Counted from the first letter of the stretch, positions 19,002 to 26,872 are shown. The stretch is DNA of 64,000 bases from Parvibaculaceae bacterium (GCA_029209985.1 JARGNZ010000001.1:167827-231826), one strand, 5' to 3'. A program made the numbers and translations. The notes: generated by a model not told the origin, from the letters alone.

Positions 19002-19213
19002 CCGCATTCTTTGCATTAGGTTTTGAAAACGGTTGTCCATCTGATGGGCAGCCGTTTTTACGTTTAGGCCCTTCAAGGCGGGGGCTAGTGATACCTGCTT
19101 GGTGGGTGTTGAGGCGCAAATTTAGGTGTTTTCACTCTTGCCATTTGGCACCGGGCAAGGCATACACGGTTGGCTTAGATACCAGCATCCACCTTGGATG
19201 CAGCCCTGCTGGC
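19002..19213 (+). repeat. 212-bp direct repeat, right copy
   Basis: Right partner of 17916-18127, with one mismatch. It runs without a break into tRNA-Leu, and the identity stops after the first three bases of the tRNA gene. This copy is probably the original spacer between the small secreted gene and the tRNA. Confidence 0.97.
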
Positions 19214-19298
19214 CGCGTGGTGAAATTGGTATACACAGCAGACTTAAAATCTGCCGCTCTAACCGAGCGTACCGGTTCAAGTCCGGTCGCGGCCACCA
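19211..19298 (+). tRNA. tRNA-Leu (anticodon UAA)
   Basis: An 88-base class II tRNA. The acceptor arms GGCCGCG and CGCGGCC pair perfectly, followed by encoded ACCA. The anticodon arm is GCAGA-CTTAAAA-TCTGC with anticodon TAA, and there is a variable arm (CGCTCTAACCGAGCG region) and a GGTTCAAGTCC T arm. The adjacent integrase gene on the opposite strand indicates that the 3' part of this tRNA is the attachment site of the prophage. Confidence 0.97.
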
Positions 19299-19342
19299 TC
19301 CCCCAAAAATTACTCAACAAAATCAAACCGTTAAATTCTACT

Positions 19343-19373
19343 GTGTCCCACGATATTTAGGGCCGTGGGACAC
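19343..19373. promoter_or_regulatory. inverted repeat between tRNA-Leu and integrase stop
   Basis: Perfect 10-base arms GTGTCCCACG and CGTGGGACAC with an 11-base spacer. It directly abuts the integrase stop codon. Without a T-run it is a poor rho-independent terminator; it could be part of the recombination site or a transcript-end hairpin. Confidence 0.5.
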
Positions 19374-20438
19374 TCACCATTTCATACCCTCTAATTTACT
19401 CATCGCGTCGGCTGCCATATTCCAACGCTCAACGCCTTTCGTGTAAATCTCAGAGGTCTTTGCCTGAGTGTGACCGTGAACGGCCATAATCTGATATTGG
19501 GTGCAGCCCTCTTGTGCGAGTAGATGGCCGGCGGCTTTGCGGATGCCGTGGCTGGACAGGTGTCCAATGCCTGCTGCATCGCACCACTTCTTTAAGCGGT
19601 TGCGCAATCCCTCCGGTGAAGAGAAGGGCTGGCCGTTTTCTTTGAGCAGGTAGGTTTCTCCAACCACGGACACGGCCCGCGTCGCTCTGTATAGTGGGGG
19701 AAGCATCGGGATTTCTACGCTGGCGGACCCTTTCTTTTGCGGTTGCCAGCCGATGGCCCGAATATCTCCGCGCATGAACTCATTTGAACGGCCCAGCTTC
19801 ACTGCATCGCTAATCCGGCAGGCTGTGAACATAAACAGGGTAAGGCATAGGTGGGCGGGTGTGCCTGGTGGGTGTGCTCGCCTGTAAGCATTGAGGTCTT
19901 CAATCGTCCATGCGGTGGCGCCACCTTTGCCCGCGTCAATTTTAGTTACGCCGGTTGCTGGGTTCACATCGCAGATTTGCAGCTTGCAAGCCCATCGGTA
20001 CATTGAACGCATGCCCTTGACCAGATTGTCAGCGGCGGCGGGGGTGCTTTGCATTGCGTTGCGCAGTTCAACGATTTTGGACGTGGGCATATCCATAGAA
20101 TAATCCCCATAGTCTTCGACCAGCTTCCCAAGCAGAGAGCGGCGCTGGGTGAGGGTGGCCTTTGAGGCAAGCCCGTCCTCAACTTCCTGAGTAAGGGCTG
20201 CAAGGTACTTGGCCACTAGCCACGCAATAGAGCCTCGAATTGCCCGGGCTTCGGGTGCGCTGTCAGGCTTAAGCGCAACACCTTGTCGGGCGGCTCTGTA
20301 ATGTTCCAGAAAATCCTTATGGTCCAGAGCAACATGCAAGCGGATTCTACGCGTCTTGTCGCCTTCAACGCGTACACGTATGCGAGAATTGCCGCTGGGT
20401 AGCTTTTCAATAATCAGACCGGGAAATTCTACTTTCAT
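19374..20438 (-). CDS. int: phage tyrosine recombinase (integrase)
   Basis: A 354-residue site-specific recombinase that inserts and excises the prophage. Catalytic residues of the C-terminal domain are visible: Arg in FTACRISDAVKLG, HGIRKAAGHLLA (His-x-x-Arg), HGHTQ and the nucleophile Tyr in SEIYTKG, about 25 residues before the end. The N-terminal part has the SAM-like core-binding domain (residues about 70-165). Its closeness to tRNA-Leu marks attL. Its start overlaps the end of the next upstream small gene (ATGA). Confidence 0.96.
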   Translation of the reverse strand: MKVEFPGLIIEKLPSGNSRIRVRVEGDKTRRIRLHVALDHKDFLEHYRAARQGVALKPDSAPEARAIRGSIAWLVAKYLAALTQEVEDGLASKATLTQRRSLLGKLVEDYGDYSMDMPTSKIVELRNAMQSTPAAADNLVKGMRSMYRWACKLQICDVNPATGVTKIDAGKGGATAWTIEDLNAYRRAHPPGTPAHLCLTLFMFTACRISDAVKLGRSNEFMRGDIRAIGWQPQKKGSASVEIPMLPPLYRATRAVSVVGETYLLKENGQPFSSPEGLRNRLKKWCDAAGIGHLSSHGIRKAAGHLLAQEGCTQYQIMAVHGHTQAKTSEIYTKGVERWNMAADAMSKLEGMKW

Positions 20439-20626
20439 GGTGCGACTTCAGTCCATTCTTTGGGTTTCCGATTGTCCGGCTCAAAGGTTGTGCCATCTGC
20501 ATCGGTGCATATCACACGAAAAGCGCCGCCTTCAATCCGACATTCTGAAACAGTCAGCCCAGAACGTCGAGCAGCGTTTATTGCTCGCTTCATTTGGGCT
20601 TCTGTTACTGATGCTTTTCTAGTCAC
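20435..20626 (-). CDS. small phage protein upstream of int
   Basis: A 63-residue basic protein starting with GTG behind a purine-rich GGAAGGGGAAAGG stretch. It overlaps int by four bases. Sequence such as EAQMKRAINAARRSGLTVSECRIEGGAFRV recurs in small genes next to phage integrases as far as I remember (quoted loosely; about residues 9-39). An excisionase role is possible from position, but I see no clear winged helix. Confidence 0.5.
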   Translation of the reverse strand: MTRKASVTEAQMKRAINAARRSGLTVSECRIEGGAFRVICTDADGTTFEPDNRKPKEWTEVAP

Positions 20627-20846
20627 CCCTTTCCCCTTCCATCCGTTTCAAGGCTCGTAATAGTTCAGCCTGCAATTTCCCAATCTCAAATATTTTATGC
20701 GGGGCGCTTCCATCCAAATAAGGGTTCTTGCCGCCCCGGAAGCCACCGGCAAAACAATCATCAACAAGGCGGGCAGTCATGGGCTTGTCTTGGGGTGCCC
20801 AAGCCTCACCGCTTTTGTTCATGCCCTCAAGGTCTGGCTCAGTCAT
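20619..20846 (-). CDS. small hypothetical phage protein
   Basis: A 75-residue protein starting MTEPDLEGMNKSGEAW and ending ELLRALKRMEGERGD. I place the start at 20846, which has GAAGGAAAG upstream; an in-frame ATG at 20882 lacks a site. It overlaps the following gene by eight bases. Function unknown. The leader around its start (TCATTCTGGCTTTCCT read on the top strand) is repeated at the next upstream gene. Confidence 0.55.
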   Translation of the reverse strand: MTEPDLEGMNKSGEAWAPQDKPMTARLVDDCFAGGFRGGKNPYLDGSAPHKIFEIGKLQAELLRALKRMEGERGD

Positions 20847-20909
20847 TCTGGCTTTCCTTCTGTATTCAACTCTTCCATTCATCTTCTTTTCGCTGCGTGG
20901 TCATCCGGG

Positions 20910-21371
20910 TTAGTAGATAGGCCAAGCCTTTGCTGCCTGATCTGGTGAAATTTGACACCATATATCTGAAACAGACGTGCAGGACAGACAAACGCCGCGA
21001 GCATGTCGGTTGTGCTTTATGGCGCCAGCCTTTCGGATAGACATGCCTATCTCGGGCCAGTGATTGACAGAGACCCCGTTCTCGCACTCGACCCCAAACT
21101 TCTCGCAGGCGTCCGCGGCCTCTGACAGATTCCCTAGAGGTATGTAAGCCCAGTCGAAGGTTGTCATCAGTGCAATTTTTTCATGCTGCAAAAGCCGTTC
21201 CCCCAACGATAAAGTCATCACCGCATCCAGATATGGGAAAGAAAAGCCCCGACCTAAATACTTTTCTGCAAGGTGATCCCAGCAGCGCGGACCAGATCCC
21301 CATCCATTACTAAACTCGGCAAGGTGCGTCGTTGATTTCTTGTTCAAAATATAAAGGTCACTGGTGCTCAT
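20910..21371 (-). CDS. hypothetical phage protein
   Basis: A 153-residue protein of unknown function, starting MSTSDLYILNKKSTTHL behind GAGGAAAG. It ends with a run of cysteines and tryptophans (ARGVCLSCTSVSDIWCQI), so metal binding is possible but unproven. An in-frame upstream reading to 21431 has no site. It overlaps the HNH gene end by 14 bases, as usual in this dense operon. Confidence 0.6.
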   Translation of the reverse strand: MSTSDLYILNKKSTTHLAEFSNGWGSGPRCWDHLAEKYLGRGFSFPYLDAVMTLSLGERLLQHEKIALMTTFDWAYIPLGNLSEAADACEKFGVECENGVSVNHWPEIGMSIRKAGAIKHNRHARGVCLSCTSVSDIWCQISPDQAAKAWPIY

Positions 21372-21855
21372 TCTGGCTTTCCTCTCTGCGCTCCACTGTT
21401 CCATCAAATTTCTTCCTGTACGTCCGATCAAAGCCCCGGCTCTTCACTTTCTGCTTGGGCTTGGCAAGGTGAGCGGCTTTTCTCTCCGCATCCCTAAGTA
21501 GCTTTTGGGCTGGCGTTAGGGCCTCTTCTTCTAGCCGCGCCCGCTCTTTCTTTTTCGTGTCGGCAATTCGATACTTAGAGCTGTTTTTCTTCGTCGCCTT
21601 CGTGCCGTTCGTGACTATGTCGTGGCAAGACTTATGTGAAAATCTACAGTTGTCCGGCTTATCCTTACCGTCTAAGCCCATCTCGTGCAGGTGCTCTTTT
21701 TGGATCGCATTAGGGGCGCTTGGTTTTGTTCTCACGTCTTCTACTGTGAATGCCTCTCCGCATCGATAGCAGCAGAAGCTAAACAGCCCCTTGTCGGCGA
21801 ACTGCCAAATTACAATCTCCAAGGCGTCTTTGTATGTGGTCGATTTACGCGCCAT
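21358..21855 (-). CDS. HNH-type nuclease-like phage protein
   Basis: A 165-residue protein. A zinc-type CYRCG pair near residue 30 is followed by IQKEHLHEMGLDG and CRFSHKSCHDIVTNG, which gives the H-N-H-like pattern with structural cysteines. The C-terminal half is very basic (KKKERARLEEE, KPKQKVKSRG). I use the ATG at 21855 behind AAGAGGG rather than the GTG at 21870. Such proteins are common in alphaproteobacterial phages; whether this one cuts DNA is unknown. Confidence 0.68.
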   Translation of the reverse strand: MARKSTTYKDALEIVIWQFADKGLFSFCCYRCGEAFTVEDVRTKPSAPNAIQKEHLHEMGLDGKDKPDNCRFSHKSCHDIVTNGTKATKKNSSKYRIADTKKKERARLEEEALTPAQKLLRDAERKAAHLAKPKQKVKSRGFDRTYRKKFDGTVERREESQNEHQ

Positions 21856-22177
21856 TAACGCCCTCTTCACAGGCAGGAATGACTTGCTCTCTCCAATGAG
21901 AAAAACGGCAATCTAATGCAAGGTATCCTTGCGGGCCAATTAGCTCCTGCCAAATACCTACACAGGGTATAAAGCGAATGGTCAGCCAAATTCTTTGCTC
22001 TATATGCCAAACTTCAAACGGTGTTTCAGTTTTTGGTGCTGTACTAATAGGCTTGCACTCAGCTTGGCGGTAGGTGCGGATTGCTGAGCAAGTAGCCCCA
22101 TACGTCCCAATGCGCTCTTGGACTGATTCAAATTTATCTTTAGCCGCAAAGGCTGCGTCGTGGTCTATCTGTGTCAT
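21845..22177 (-). CDS. DUF551-like phage protein
   Basis: A 110-residue protein. KPISTAPKTETPFEVWHI followed by a late FSHWREQVIPACEE resembles the DUF551 family, whose members carry P-I-x-T-A-P-K-D-G and a T/S-H-W motif. Function of that family is unknown. It overlaps the ASCH gene by four bases and the HNH gene by 11. Confidence 0.6.
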   Translation of the reverse strand: MTQIDHDAAFAAKDKFESVQERIGTYGATCSAIRTYRQAECKPISTAPKTETPFEVWHIEQRIWLTIRFIPCVGIWQELIGPQGYLALDCRFSHWREQVIPACEEGVNGA

Positions 22178-22614
22178 TGGTATTCAACCATCCATTTTAG
22201 TGGCTTTGCCGGCGTTGACTGCTCGCTCTGTTGCCAATCAAAAAAACCCAGCGCACCTTTTGAGCTGATGAAATTGCATGACTTAGGGTTTTCAAGCACC
22301 AATCCCATAGGGCCAGAAAACCAAGGGTTTTCACTGTGCTTTACAACCCCCTTGATGTGGCATGAGCCTATTACTCCGCCGCGCAAAAGCTGGTCTGGCG
22401 GAGGACACTCAACCCCAATTGAACGCATAAACGCGGCAGCGCCTTCGTACTCATCGCGTGTCATTCCTTTTGAGGCGTGTATCGCGATGCTTTCATGTTT
22501 TGCTGAGGCGTTCGCGACAGGCCAAGTGCGGTTTTCTACGCTCTTTCCGCCGTGGATAATCGCCCATGCCCATGGCTGTTTAATCGAAAGGGCTTTAACT
22601 GGTAGTTTGTTCAT
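22174..22614 (-). CDS. ASCH domain protein
   Basis: A 146-residue protein with an ASCH (PUA-like) fold. KALSIKQPWAWAIIHGGKSVENRTW is the classical opening, followed by IAIHASKGM and GGVIGSCHIKGVV (both quoted in parts of at most 20 residues). The fold binds modified nucleotides or RNA; some members are nucleases or deaminase partners. The start MNKLPVK at 22614 follows GAGGAATCCGATATG-like sequence and is preferred over 22668. Confidence 0.8.
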   Translation of the reverse strand: MNKLPVKALSIKQPWAWAIIHGGKSVENRTWPVANASAKHESIAIHASKGMTRDEYEGAAAFMRSIGVECPPPDQLLRGGVIGSCHIKGVVKHSENPWFSGPMGLVLENPKSCNFISSKGALGFFDWQQSEQSTPAKPLKWMVEYQ

Positions 22615-22627
22615 ATCGGATTCCTCC

Positions 22628-22897
22628 TCAGTCGATTGCCATGCCAAGAGCATGCAGGTAAAGATCAAGCAACGATTGCTCTTCTTGGCGCTCGGCGGTT
22701 TCCTTCTTCCGAAGAGCGATCACCTTGCGCATGATCTTCACGTCAAATCCGGTCCCTTTTGCCTCTAGGAATATTTCTGAAATATCGGCTGCAATCGCCG
22801 CCTTCTCTTCTTCCAAGCGCTCAATGCGTTGAATGAAAGCGTGCAATTGATCTTGCGCAATTGTGGATGCGCCTACGGGCGCTGCTGTGTCTGTCAT
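22628..22897 (-). CDS. GapR-like DNA-binding protein (DUF2312)
   Basis: An 89-residue protein matching GapR, the nucleoid-associated protein of alphaproteobacteria that clamps overtwisted DNA. The pattern [19 protein letters not shown], then [20 protein letters not shown] and VIALRKKE, is the DUF2312 helical core; the end YLHALGM also fits. Chromosomal GapR is usually essential, so a phage-borne copy may alter host DNA topology or replication. It overlaps the next upstream gene by one base. Confidence 0.88.
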   Translation of the reverse strand: MTDTAAPVGASTIAQDQLHAFIQRIERLEEEKAAIAADISEIFLEAKGTGFDVKIMRKVIALRKKETAERQEEQSLLDLYLHALGMAID

Positions 22898-23178
22898 TAG
22901 GTGTCTCCTGTTGGGGATGGAAGTAGGCTTTGTGATGTGACTTCATCCTCATTTGGAGTAAACCAACAATTGGTAAGACGCTCCACCACGGGCCAGCATC
23001 CGTCAGATTGAAAGCAGCCAAACTCGCGGCATGGGGAGTAGCCAATCACAAAACGTTTGCCGTAAGTTCTGTCTTGATCGCAGCTTATGTCTGAATTTGC
23101 TCCCGCCATCAGACACACCGAACCAACTTCTGGGAGTGTATCCTTGGGAACCCAAGCTCTCTTTGCTAATCGGCTCAT
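22897..23178 (-). CDS. hypothetical phage protein
   Basis: A 93-residue protein rich in cysteine (six to seven residues, for example [28 protein letters not shown]). The starting ATG overlaps the upstream gene stop (ATGA) and has GAGGAC before it. Family unknown; metal binding is conceivable. Confidence 0.55.
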   Translation of the reverse strand: MSRLAKRAWVPKDTLPEVGSVCLMAGANSDISCDQDRTYGKRFVIGYSPCREFGCFQSDGCWPVVERLTNCWFTPNEDEVTSQSLLPSPTGDT

Positions 23179-23594
23179 ATTGCGTCCTCTTTCATGTTCT
23201 GGCGGTTAAGCTGGGAGGGAGCAATATCTTCCCATATAGCTTGGTATCCAGCTTCAATTTGGCCCCGTGCTATTTTTCGGGATTTATCATCCGGTTCGCC
23301 ACACTCGCCGACAAATGCAGCGGTTAAATTTCCGTCATGGTCGCAGTATCTGCAATAATCGGTATGCGGCTGGCGACAATTCGGGCGGCTATAATAGCTT
23401 GGCACATGAGGCCATCCATTCAGGCAATCAGCCTTGCCTGTGTCATACGAGAAGTGGGTTTGGGTTGTGAAGGTGAATGTATTCTCACAGGCAAAGCATT
23501 CTTGCTGGTGAATTGCCATTTCGTCGTAGCCATACCCATCATCATGATTGATTTCCTGCCCTTCACCACAATAAGGGCATCTAACGTCTGTCAT
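23175..23594 (-). CDS. zinc-ribbon-like phage protein
   Basis: A 139-residue protein with an N-terminal treble of CPYCGEGQEI, ECFACENTFTF and later CRYCDHDG, typical zinc-ribbon pairs. Residues 90-139 are acidic then end in [11 protein letters not shown]. That last motif is shared with the next upstream gene, from a 40-base repeat that also holds the ribosome-binding site of the next downstream gene. Role unknown. Confidence 0.6.
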   Translation of the reverse strand: MTDVRCPYCGEGQEINHDDGYGYDEMAIHQQECFACENTFTFTTQTHFSYDTGKADCLNGWPHVPSYYSRPNCRQPHTDYCRYCDHDGNLTAAFVGECGEPDDKSRKIARGQIEAGYQAIWEDIAPSQLNRQNMKEDAI

Positions 23595-23815
23595 ATTGCG
23601 TCCTCCTTCATGTTCTGGCGGTTAAGCCGGTAAGGAAGCCCTGTGGCTCCGTTCAACGCTCGCATTTCTTTCTTTGCCGCTATCGGGCACATATCCAATT
23701 CTACTGCGACCTCGTGAGAGGAGGGGGCGCGTTTCCGCATGTGCATAAATTCTTTACACGCACGGAAAACAATGAAGCGGCGGGCGGCTATTCTTTCGGG
23801 TGAGATGGATGTCAT
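23591..23815 (-). CDS. small helix-turn-helix-like phage protein
   Basis: A 74-residue protein. MHMRKRAPSSHEVAVELDMC resembles a winged-helix recognition segment (turn P-S-S-H-E-V-A). It ends with the same [11 protein letters not shown] as the downstream gene, from a duplicated gene-end segment. The ATG at 23815 follows the upstream stop by a few bases and has GAGGC; a TTG at 23821 is also in frame. Confidence 0.5.
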   Translation of the reverse strand: MTSISPERIAARRFIVFRACKEFMHMRKRAPSSHEVAVELDMCPIAAKKEMRALNGATGLPYRLNRQNMKEDAI

Positions 23816-23817
23816 AA

Positions 23818-24066
23818 TCAAACAGCCTCATATGTGGCCGCAAATATTTCAGGCTTGCAGGGGTAATACTCACCAGACACACCCTGAATAATCCAATCTC
23901 CGGGAGAGGCCAGCATTTCACCCTCAAGGGTGGGGATAACGACTCCACAATCGTCATAATCCCAGTTATTATCACGGACGATTTCCGCAAGGTCCTCGCA
24001 CGGCTGACCGTCACTTTCCGGGGTTTGCCATGCGTTAATTACGATGGGTTTTTTACGAAACTTCAT
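23818..24066 (-). CDS. conserved phage protein, MKFRKKP family
   Basis: An 82-residue protein of a widespread phage family with the opening MKFRKKPIVINAWQ and the end GEMLASPGDWIIQGVSGEYY then CKPEIFAATYEAV. The family is common in phages of many bacteria, but its function is not known to me. It starts 47 bases downstream of ssb. Confidence 0.8.
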   Translation of the reverse strand: MKFRKKPIVINAWQTPESDGQPCEDLAEIVRDNNWDYDDCGVVIPTLEGEMLASPGDWIIQGVSGEYYPCKPEIFAATYEAV

Positions 24067-24113
24067 GATGCCTATCCTTTTCTATTTCTAAGTGTTGGGG
24101 ATCACAGTGGGAA

Positions 24114-24590
24114 TCAAAATGGAATCTCGCTATCCATGTCTTGATTAAACGTCCCGCCGCTTTGACCGCCAGAAGCCCCGCGATAGTCAGCGCTATCACT
24201 CTCAGCTGAATTGCCTTGCTGATTGCCTTGGCCATCATTCCGGCCATCCAGCATGGTGAGCGTCGAATTGAACCCTTGCAGCACAACTTCGGTGCTATAG
24301 CGGTCGTTGCCGTTTTGGTCTTGCCATTTGCGGGTTTTAAGCTGGCCCTCGATATAAACCTTCGCGCCTTTTTTCAAATATTGCTCACACACACGGCATA
24401 AACCTTCATTGAAAATCACAACACGGTGCCATTCTGTGCGCTCTTTACGCTCCCCAGAATTCTTATCGCGCCATGTTTCAGAGGTGGCGATGCGCAGATT
24501 AGCGATTGGACGCCCATCTTGTGTATTGCGGATTTCAGGGTCAGCGCCCAGATTACCAACCAGAATTACTTTATTTACAGAGCCAGCCAT
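24114..24590 (-). CDS. ssb: single-stranded DNA-binding protein
   Basis: A 158-residue SSB that coats single-stranded DNA in phage replication and recombination. The OB fold is complete: [18 protein letters not shown], then [14 protein letters not shown] and [12 protein letters not shown] glycine/glutamine-rich linker leads to the acidic tip DMDSEIPF, the docking peptide for partner proteins. It overlaps the preceding gene by 16 bases and lies with annealing-type genes, as in many phage recombination operons. Confidence 0.95.
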   Translation of the reverse strand: MAGSVNKVILVGNLGADPEIRNTQDGRPIANLRIATSETWRDKNSGERKERTEWHRVVIFNEGLCRVCEQYLKKGAKVYIEGQLKTRKWQDQNGNDRYSTEVVLQGFNSTLTMLDGRNDGQGNQQGNSAESDSADYRGASGGQSGGTFNQDMDSEIPF

Positions 24591-25081
24591 TGTGCGGATT
24601 CCTTCTTCGTTTCAGTTAAAATGTCACGAACATCGCGCCACTCTGGCGCGTCTTCGATCCAAGGGGCGAGGGTGGTGCGAACATAATTCATGCAGTCTTG
24701 GACAAAGGCGCTGAATTGGGTTTCGTCCATTTTGGCGAAGCTGATAGAGCAGGGCTTTACACCAATCGGGATCATCCCAGCGGGGAGGCTAAGGTTTAAC
24801 CTCGCTGTCTCAGTCAGCTCAATAAGTTCACAATGATCGGTTGCAATCTTGAGGGTGCTGTCAACGGCGCTGGAATCCCAAGTGCGATTTCCGGGGCCGC
24901 CATTCAAAGCCTCAGCAATCAACGTGCACATAGCCCAATAAAGCCGATGAAACTTGCCGTTACGCTTTTTCTTCGCTTCAACAAAATATTCACTGCCAAC
25001 ATGCAAAGCCTCAAGCTCAAGTCGCCCGGCTTTGGAGATTGGGAAAAGCCCGCCGTTTCTGTATGTCATTGCGGTTTTCAT
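24575..25081 (-). CDS. DUF1367-like phage protein
   Basis: A 168-residue protein. [20 protein letters not shown] followed by [16 protein letters not shown] resembles the R-N-x-x-F-H-R-x-Y-W/F region of DUF1367 and NinB-like proteins of phage recombination loci. It lies between the annealing protein and ssb, which fits a recombination or nucleotide role. Its start overlaps the upstream stop (ATGA). Assignment is tentative. Confidence 0.55.
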   Translation of the reverse strand: MKTAMTYRNGGLFPISKAGRLELEALHVGSEYFVEAKKKRNGKFHRLYWAMCTLIAEALNGGPGNRTWDSSAVDSTLKIATDHCELIELTETARLNLSLPAGMIPIGVKPCSISFAKMDETQFSAFVQDCMNYVRTTLAPWIEDAPEWRDVRDILTETKKESAQWLAL

Positions 25082-25722
25082 TCTGCGGCCATCCTGCTTG
25101 CTTGGCTTATTGCGTCTTTCCGATCATCCTTTGCTCTCGTTAAAGCTTCTCTTTCTGCGTCGCTCAGGGAGCGGATCAGCTCTTGATTGTCGCGCCAGTG
25201 TCGGCCAAGCGCATCCATAGTCGTTGCCCCTTCGATGGCCTTCTCGATCTCTGGCAATCTCTCCTCGGCCTCATATCGCAAAGCGAGGCTGTGGACGTAC
25301 TTGTTGTCATCCCATCTTCCTAAAAAGATGTTCGCTGCCACGCCTACGTATGACGCGGCTTTAACAATTGCATCAGTCAAACTCTTCTTGGGGGCGTCTT
25401 CGTCTACAAGGTTTTTACCTTTTGCTGTTTTGTAAGCCGCCCTTGTCTGGCCGTAGCTCTCGATTGAATGAGGGCCTTCTTCGTCGCGCCACCAAAATTT
25501 AATACGGCACCAGTGCAGGGTTTCAGCGCCAAGCGGCTCAAAGGATTCAGTAATAACCTCCCATCCGAATCCCTTTCCAGCGGGACCAAACATTTTCGTC
25601 AAGCACTGGATGACATATTGAGGACTTGGAGATGTCCCGCTATACCCCTTGCCAGTAATAGCCTTGGTCATGCGCGGGTCTATGTCGGAAAACTGGTTCC
25701 AATACAGAAGGTTGTCAGACAT
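25078..25722 (-). CDS. Rad52/ERF-like single-strand annealing protein (putative)
   Basis: A 214-residue protein. The N-terminal KAITGKGYSGTSPSPQYVIQ, the basic-aromatic core GFGWEVITES and especially KKSLTDAIVKAASYVGVAAN followed by IFLGRWDDNKYV recall phage annealing proteins of the Rad52/ERF group, where D-A-x-K-K-A-x-T-D-A is typical. It lies just upstream of DUF1367-like and ssb genes. The last 50 residues are helical and charged. Placement in a named family needs a profile search. Confidence 0.6.
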   Translation of the reverse strand: MSDNLLYWNQFSDIDPRMTKAITGKGYSGTSPSPQYVIQCLTKMFGPAGKGFGWEVITESFEPLGAETLHWCRIKFWWRDEEGPHSIESYGQTRAAYKTAKGKNLVDEDAPKKSLTDAIVKAASYVGVAANIFLGRWDDNKYVHSLALRYEAEERLPEIEKAIEGATTMDALGRHWRDNQELIRSLSDAEREALTRAKDDRKDAISQASRMAAE

Positions 25723-26420
25723 TAGAAAACCTCCTTGCTTTCGATCACCTCAACACCATCGATATTGAGACGACCTTCACGAACAGCCCGGCGCACATAA
25801 TCATCCATAAAGGCTTGAAGGGCTGGCTTATCGTTTGTGTTGATCCAATTAATACAGGCGCGGGGGTCTGTGATATTCGGGGTACGGATTGTCCGCATCC
25901 CCTTGACCGTGTCGCGACCAGCCTTGTTGGCAAGCTTTTTAGCCTTGGCGGCTTCGTCAGCCTTTTCTTGTGCTGCGCGGGCAGCTTCAAGATCTGAAGA
26001 TTCACGGGCTGCGAGCGCGGCTTGCTGGGCTTCATGCGCGATACGCTCCGCCTCTTCACGGGCAAGGCGTTCTTTCTCAGCTTTCGCCGCCGCAAGCTTT
26101 TTCTTATACGGATCAATGGCCGCTAAGAGGCAACGGCGCTGGCGGTCCAAATCTTCAAGGAACGGCTTCCACTCAGCCACAACAGCATCACCAGCTTCCT
26201 TGTGAGGGCGGTACTCTTGCTCTTTTGCAGCTTTAGCGTCTTTTGTCGCGGCTTTGATTTGCTTAACCAGCTCTTCAACGGCGCTTAACTGCTGCTCGTT
26301 TTCAACCTCGGACCCATCGGCCCAATTACCAACCTCAATAAAAGTATCATCGTAATTGGCTTGGACCTGTTCCATGGGAGAGGGTGGATTGTTGTGACCT
26401 ATTGTTGCTACTTGGCTCAA
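25722..26420 (-). CDS. coiled-coil phage protein upstream of annealing protein
   Basis: A 232-residue protein with a long charged alanine-rich coiled coil (residues about 60-170, for example KKKLAAAKAEKERLAREEAE) and a C-terminal globular part (TIRTPNITDPRACINWINTN). Proteins of this layout often accompany phage annealing proteins. A linker or recombinase-partner role is inference. It overlaps both neighbours. Confidence 0.65.
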   Translation of the reverse strand: MSQVATIGHNNPPSPMEQVQANYDDTFIEVGNWADGSEVENEQQLSAVEELVKQIKAATKDAKAAKEQEYRPHKEAGDAVVAEWKPFLEDLDRQRRCLLAAIDPYKKKLAAAKAEKERLAREEAERIAHEAQQAALAARESSDLEAARAAQEKADEAAKAKKLANKAGRDTVKGMRTIRTPNITDPRACINWINTNDKPALQAFMDDYVRRAVREGRLNIDGVEVIESKEVF

Positions 26421-26608
26421 TGTACCACTCCTTTTAAGCGCTTCAACTTCGTTTCAATTTCTTCAATGAGGGTGATTTCCTCGCGACCAATGAGAGACCG
26501 AGAGAGTCCACCTAAAGCGCCCGCCATCCAATGAAGTGTGTAAGCGGCCTCATCTTCTGGCCCCAACTGGGCCTCAGGTTCCATTGCCAGTTCTGACATT
26601 TTGCTCAT
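26417..26608 (-). CDS. small acidic phage protein
   Basis: A 63-residue protein (MSKMSELAMEPEAQLGPEDE start; ends ETKLKRLKGVVH). It overlaps the coiled-coil gene by four bases and starts one codon or so after the stop of the next upstream gene. Function unknown. Confidence 0.5.
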   Translation of the reverse strand: MSKMSELAMEPEAQLGPEDEAAYTLHWMAGALGGLSRSLIGREEITLIEEIETKLKRLKGVVH

Positions 26609-26609
26609 A

Positions 26610-26741
26610 TCATTTACTCCACGTGTTCTTGATCCACTTGAGCCATTGGCCTAGTGGGGTTGGGGGAGGGGTCGGCTTTCGCACGGCAGGAAGGTTGTAG
26701 TCCTGACGATTGAAGCAATGCGTGTCTTTTCCGATCAACAT
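26610..26741 (-). CDS. tiny proline-rich phage protein
   Basis: A 43-codon frame fills the gap between two other operon genes: it starts with an ATG overlapping the upstream stop and ends one base before the next start. It reads MLIGKDTHCFNRQDYNLPAV followed by a proline-rich stretch and WLKWIKNTWSK. The exact fit into the operon is the main support; no family known. Confidence 0.45.
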   Translation of the reverse strand: MLIGKDTHCFNRQDYNLPAVRKPTPPPTPLGQWLKWIKNTWSK

Positions 26742-26872
26742 AGCGCCGCTCCAATTCCAAAGCCGATGGCGAAAAGGCATCCAGCAATCACATACATAAT
26801 CAGCGCTGTTTTTCGCCAGAAATTCCGGTCGGACCTCAACCCACGGATAAGACCATCAATTTGGTTGCTCAT
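26735..26872 (-). CDS. small single-span membrane protein
   Basis: A 45-residue protein, MSNQIDGLIRGLRSDRNFWR, followed by a hydrophobic segment (TALIMYVIAGCLFAIGFGIG) that should span the membrane once. The ATG at 26872 follows GGAGG closely and overlaps the upstream stop (ATGA). A longer reading to 26950 would overlap the zinc-finger gene and is not needed. Role unknown. Confidence 0.6.
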   Translation of the reverse strand: MSNQIDGLIRGLRSDRNFWRKTALIMYVIAGCLFAIGFGIGAALC

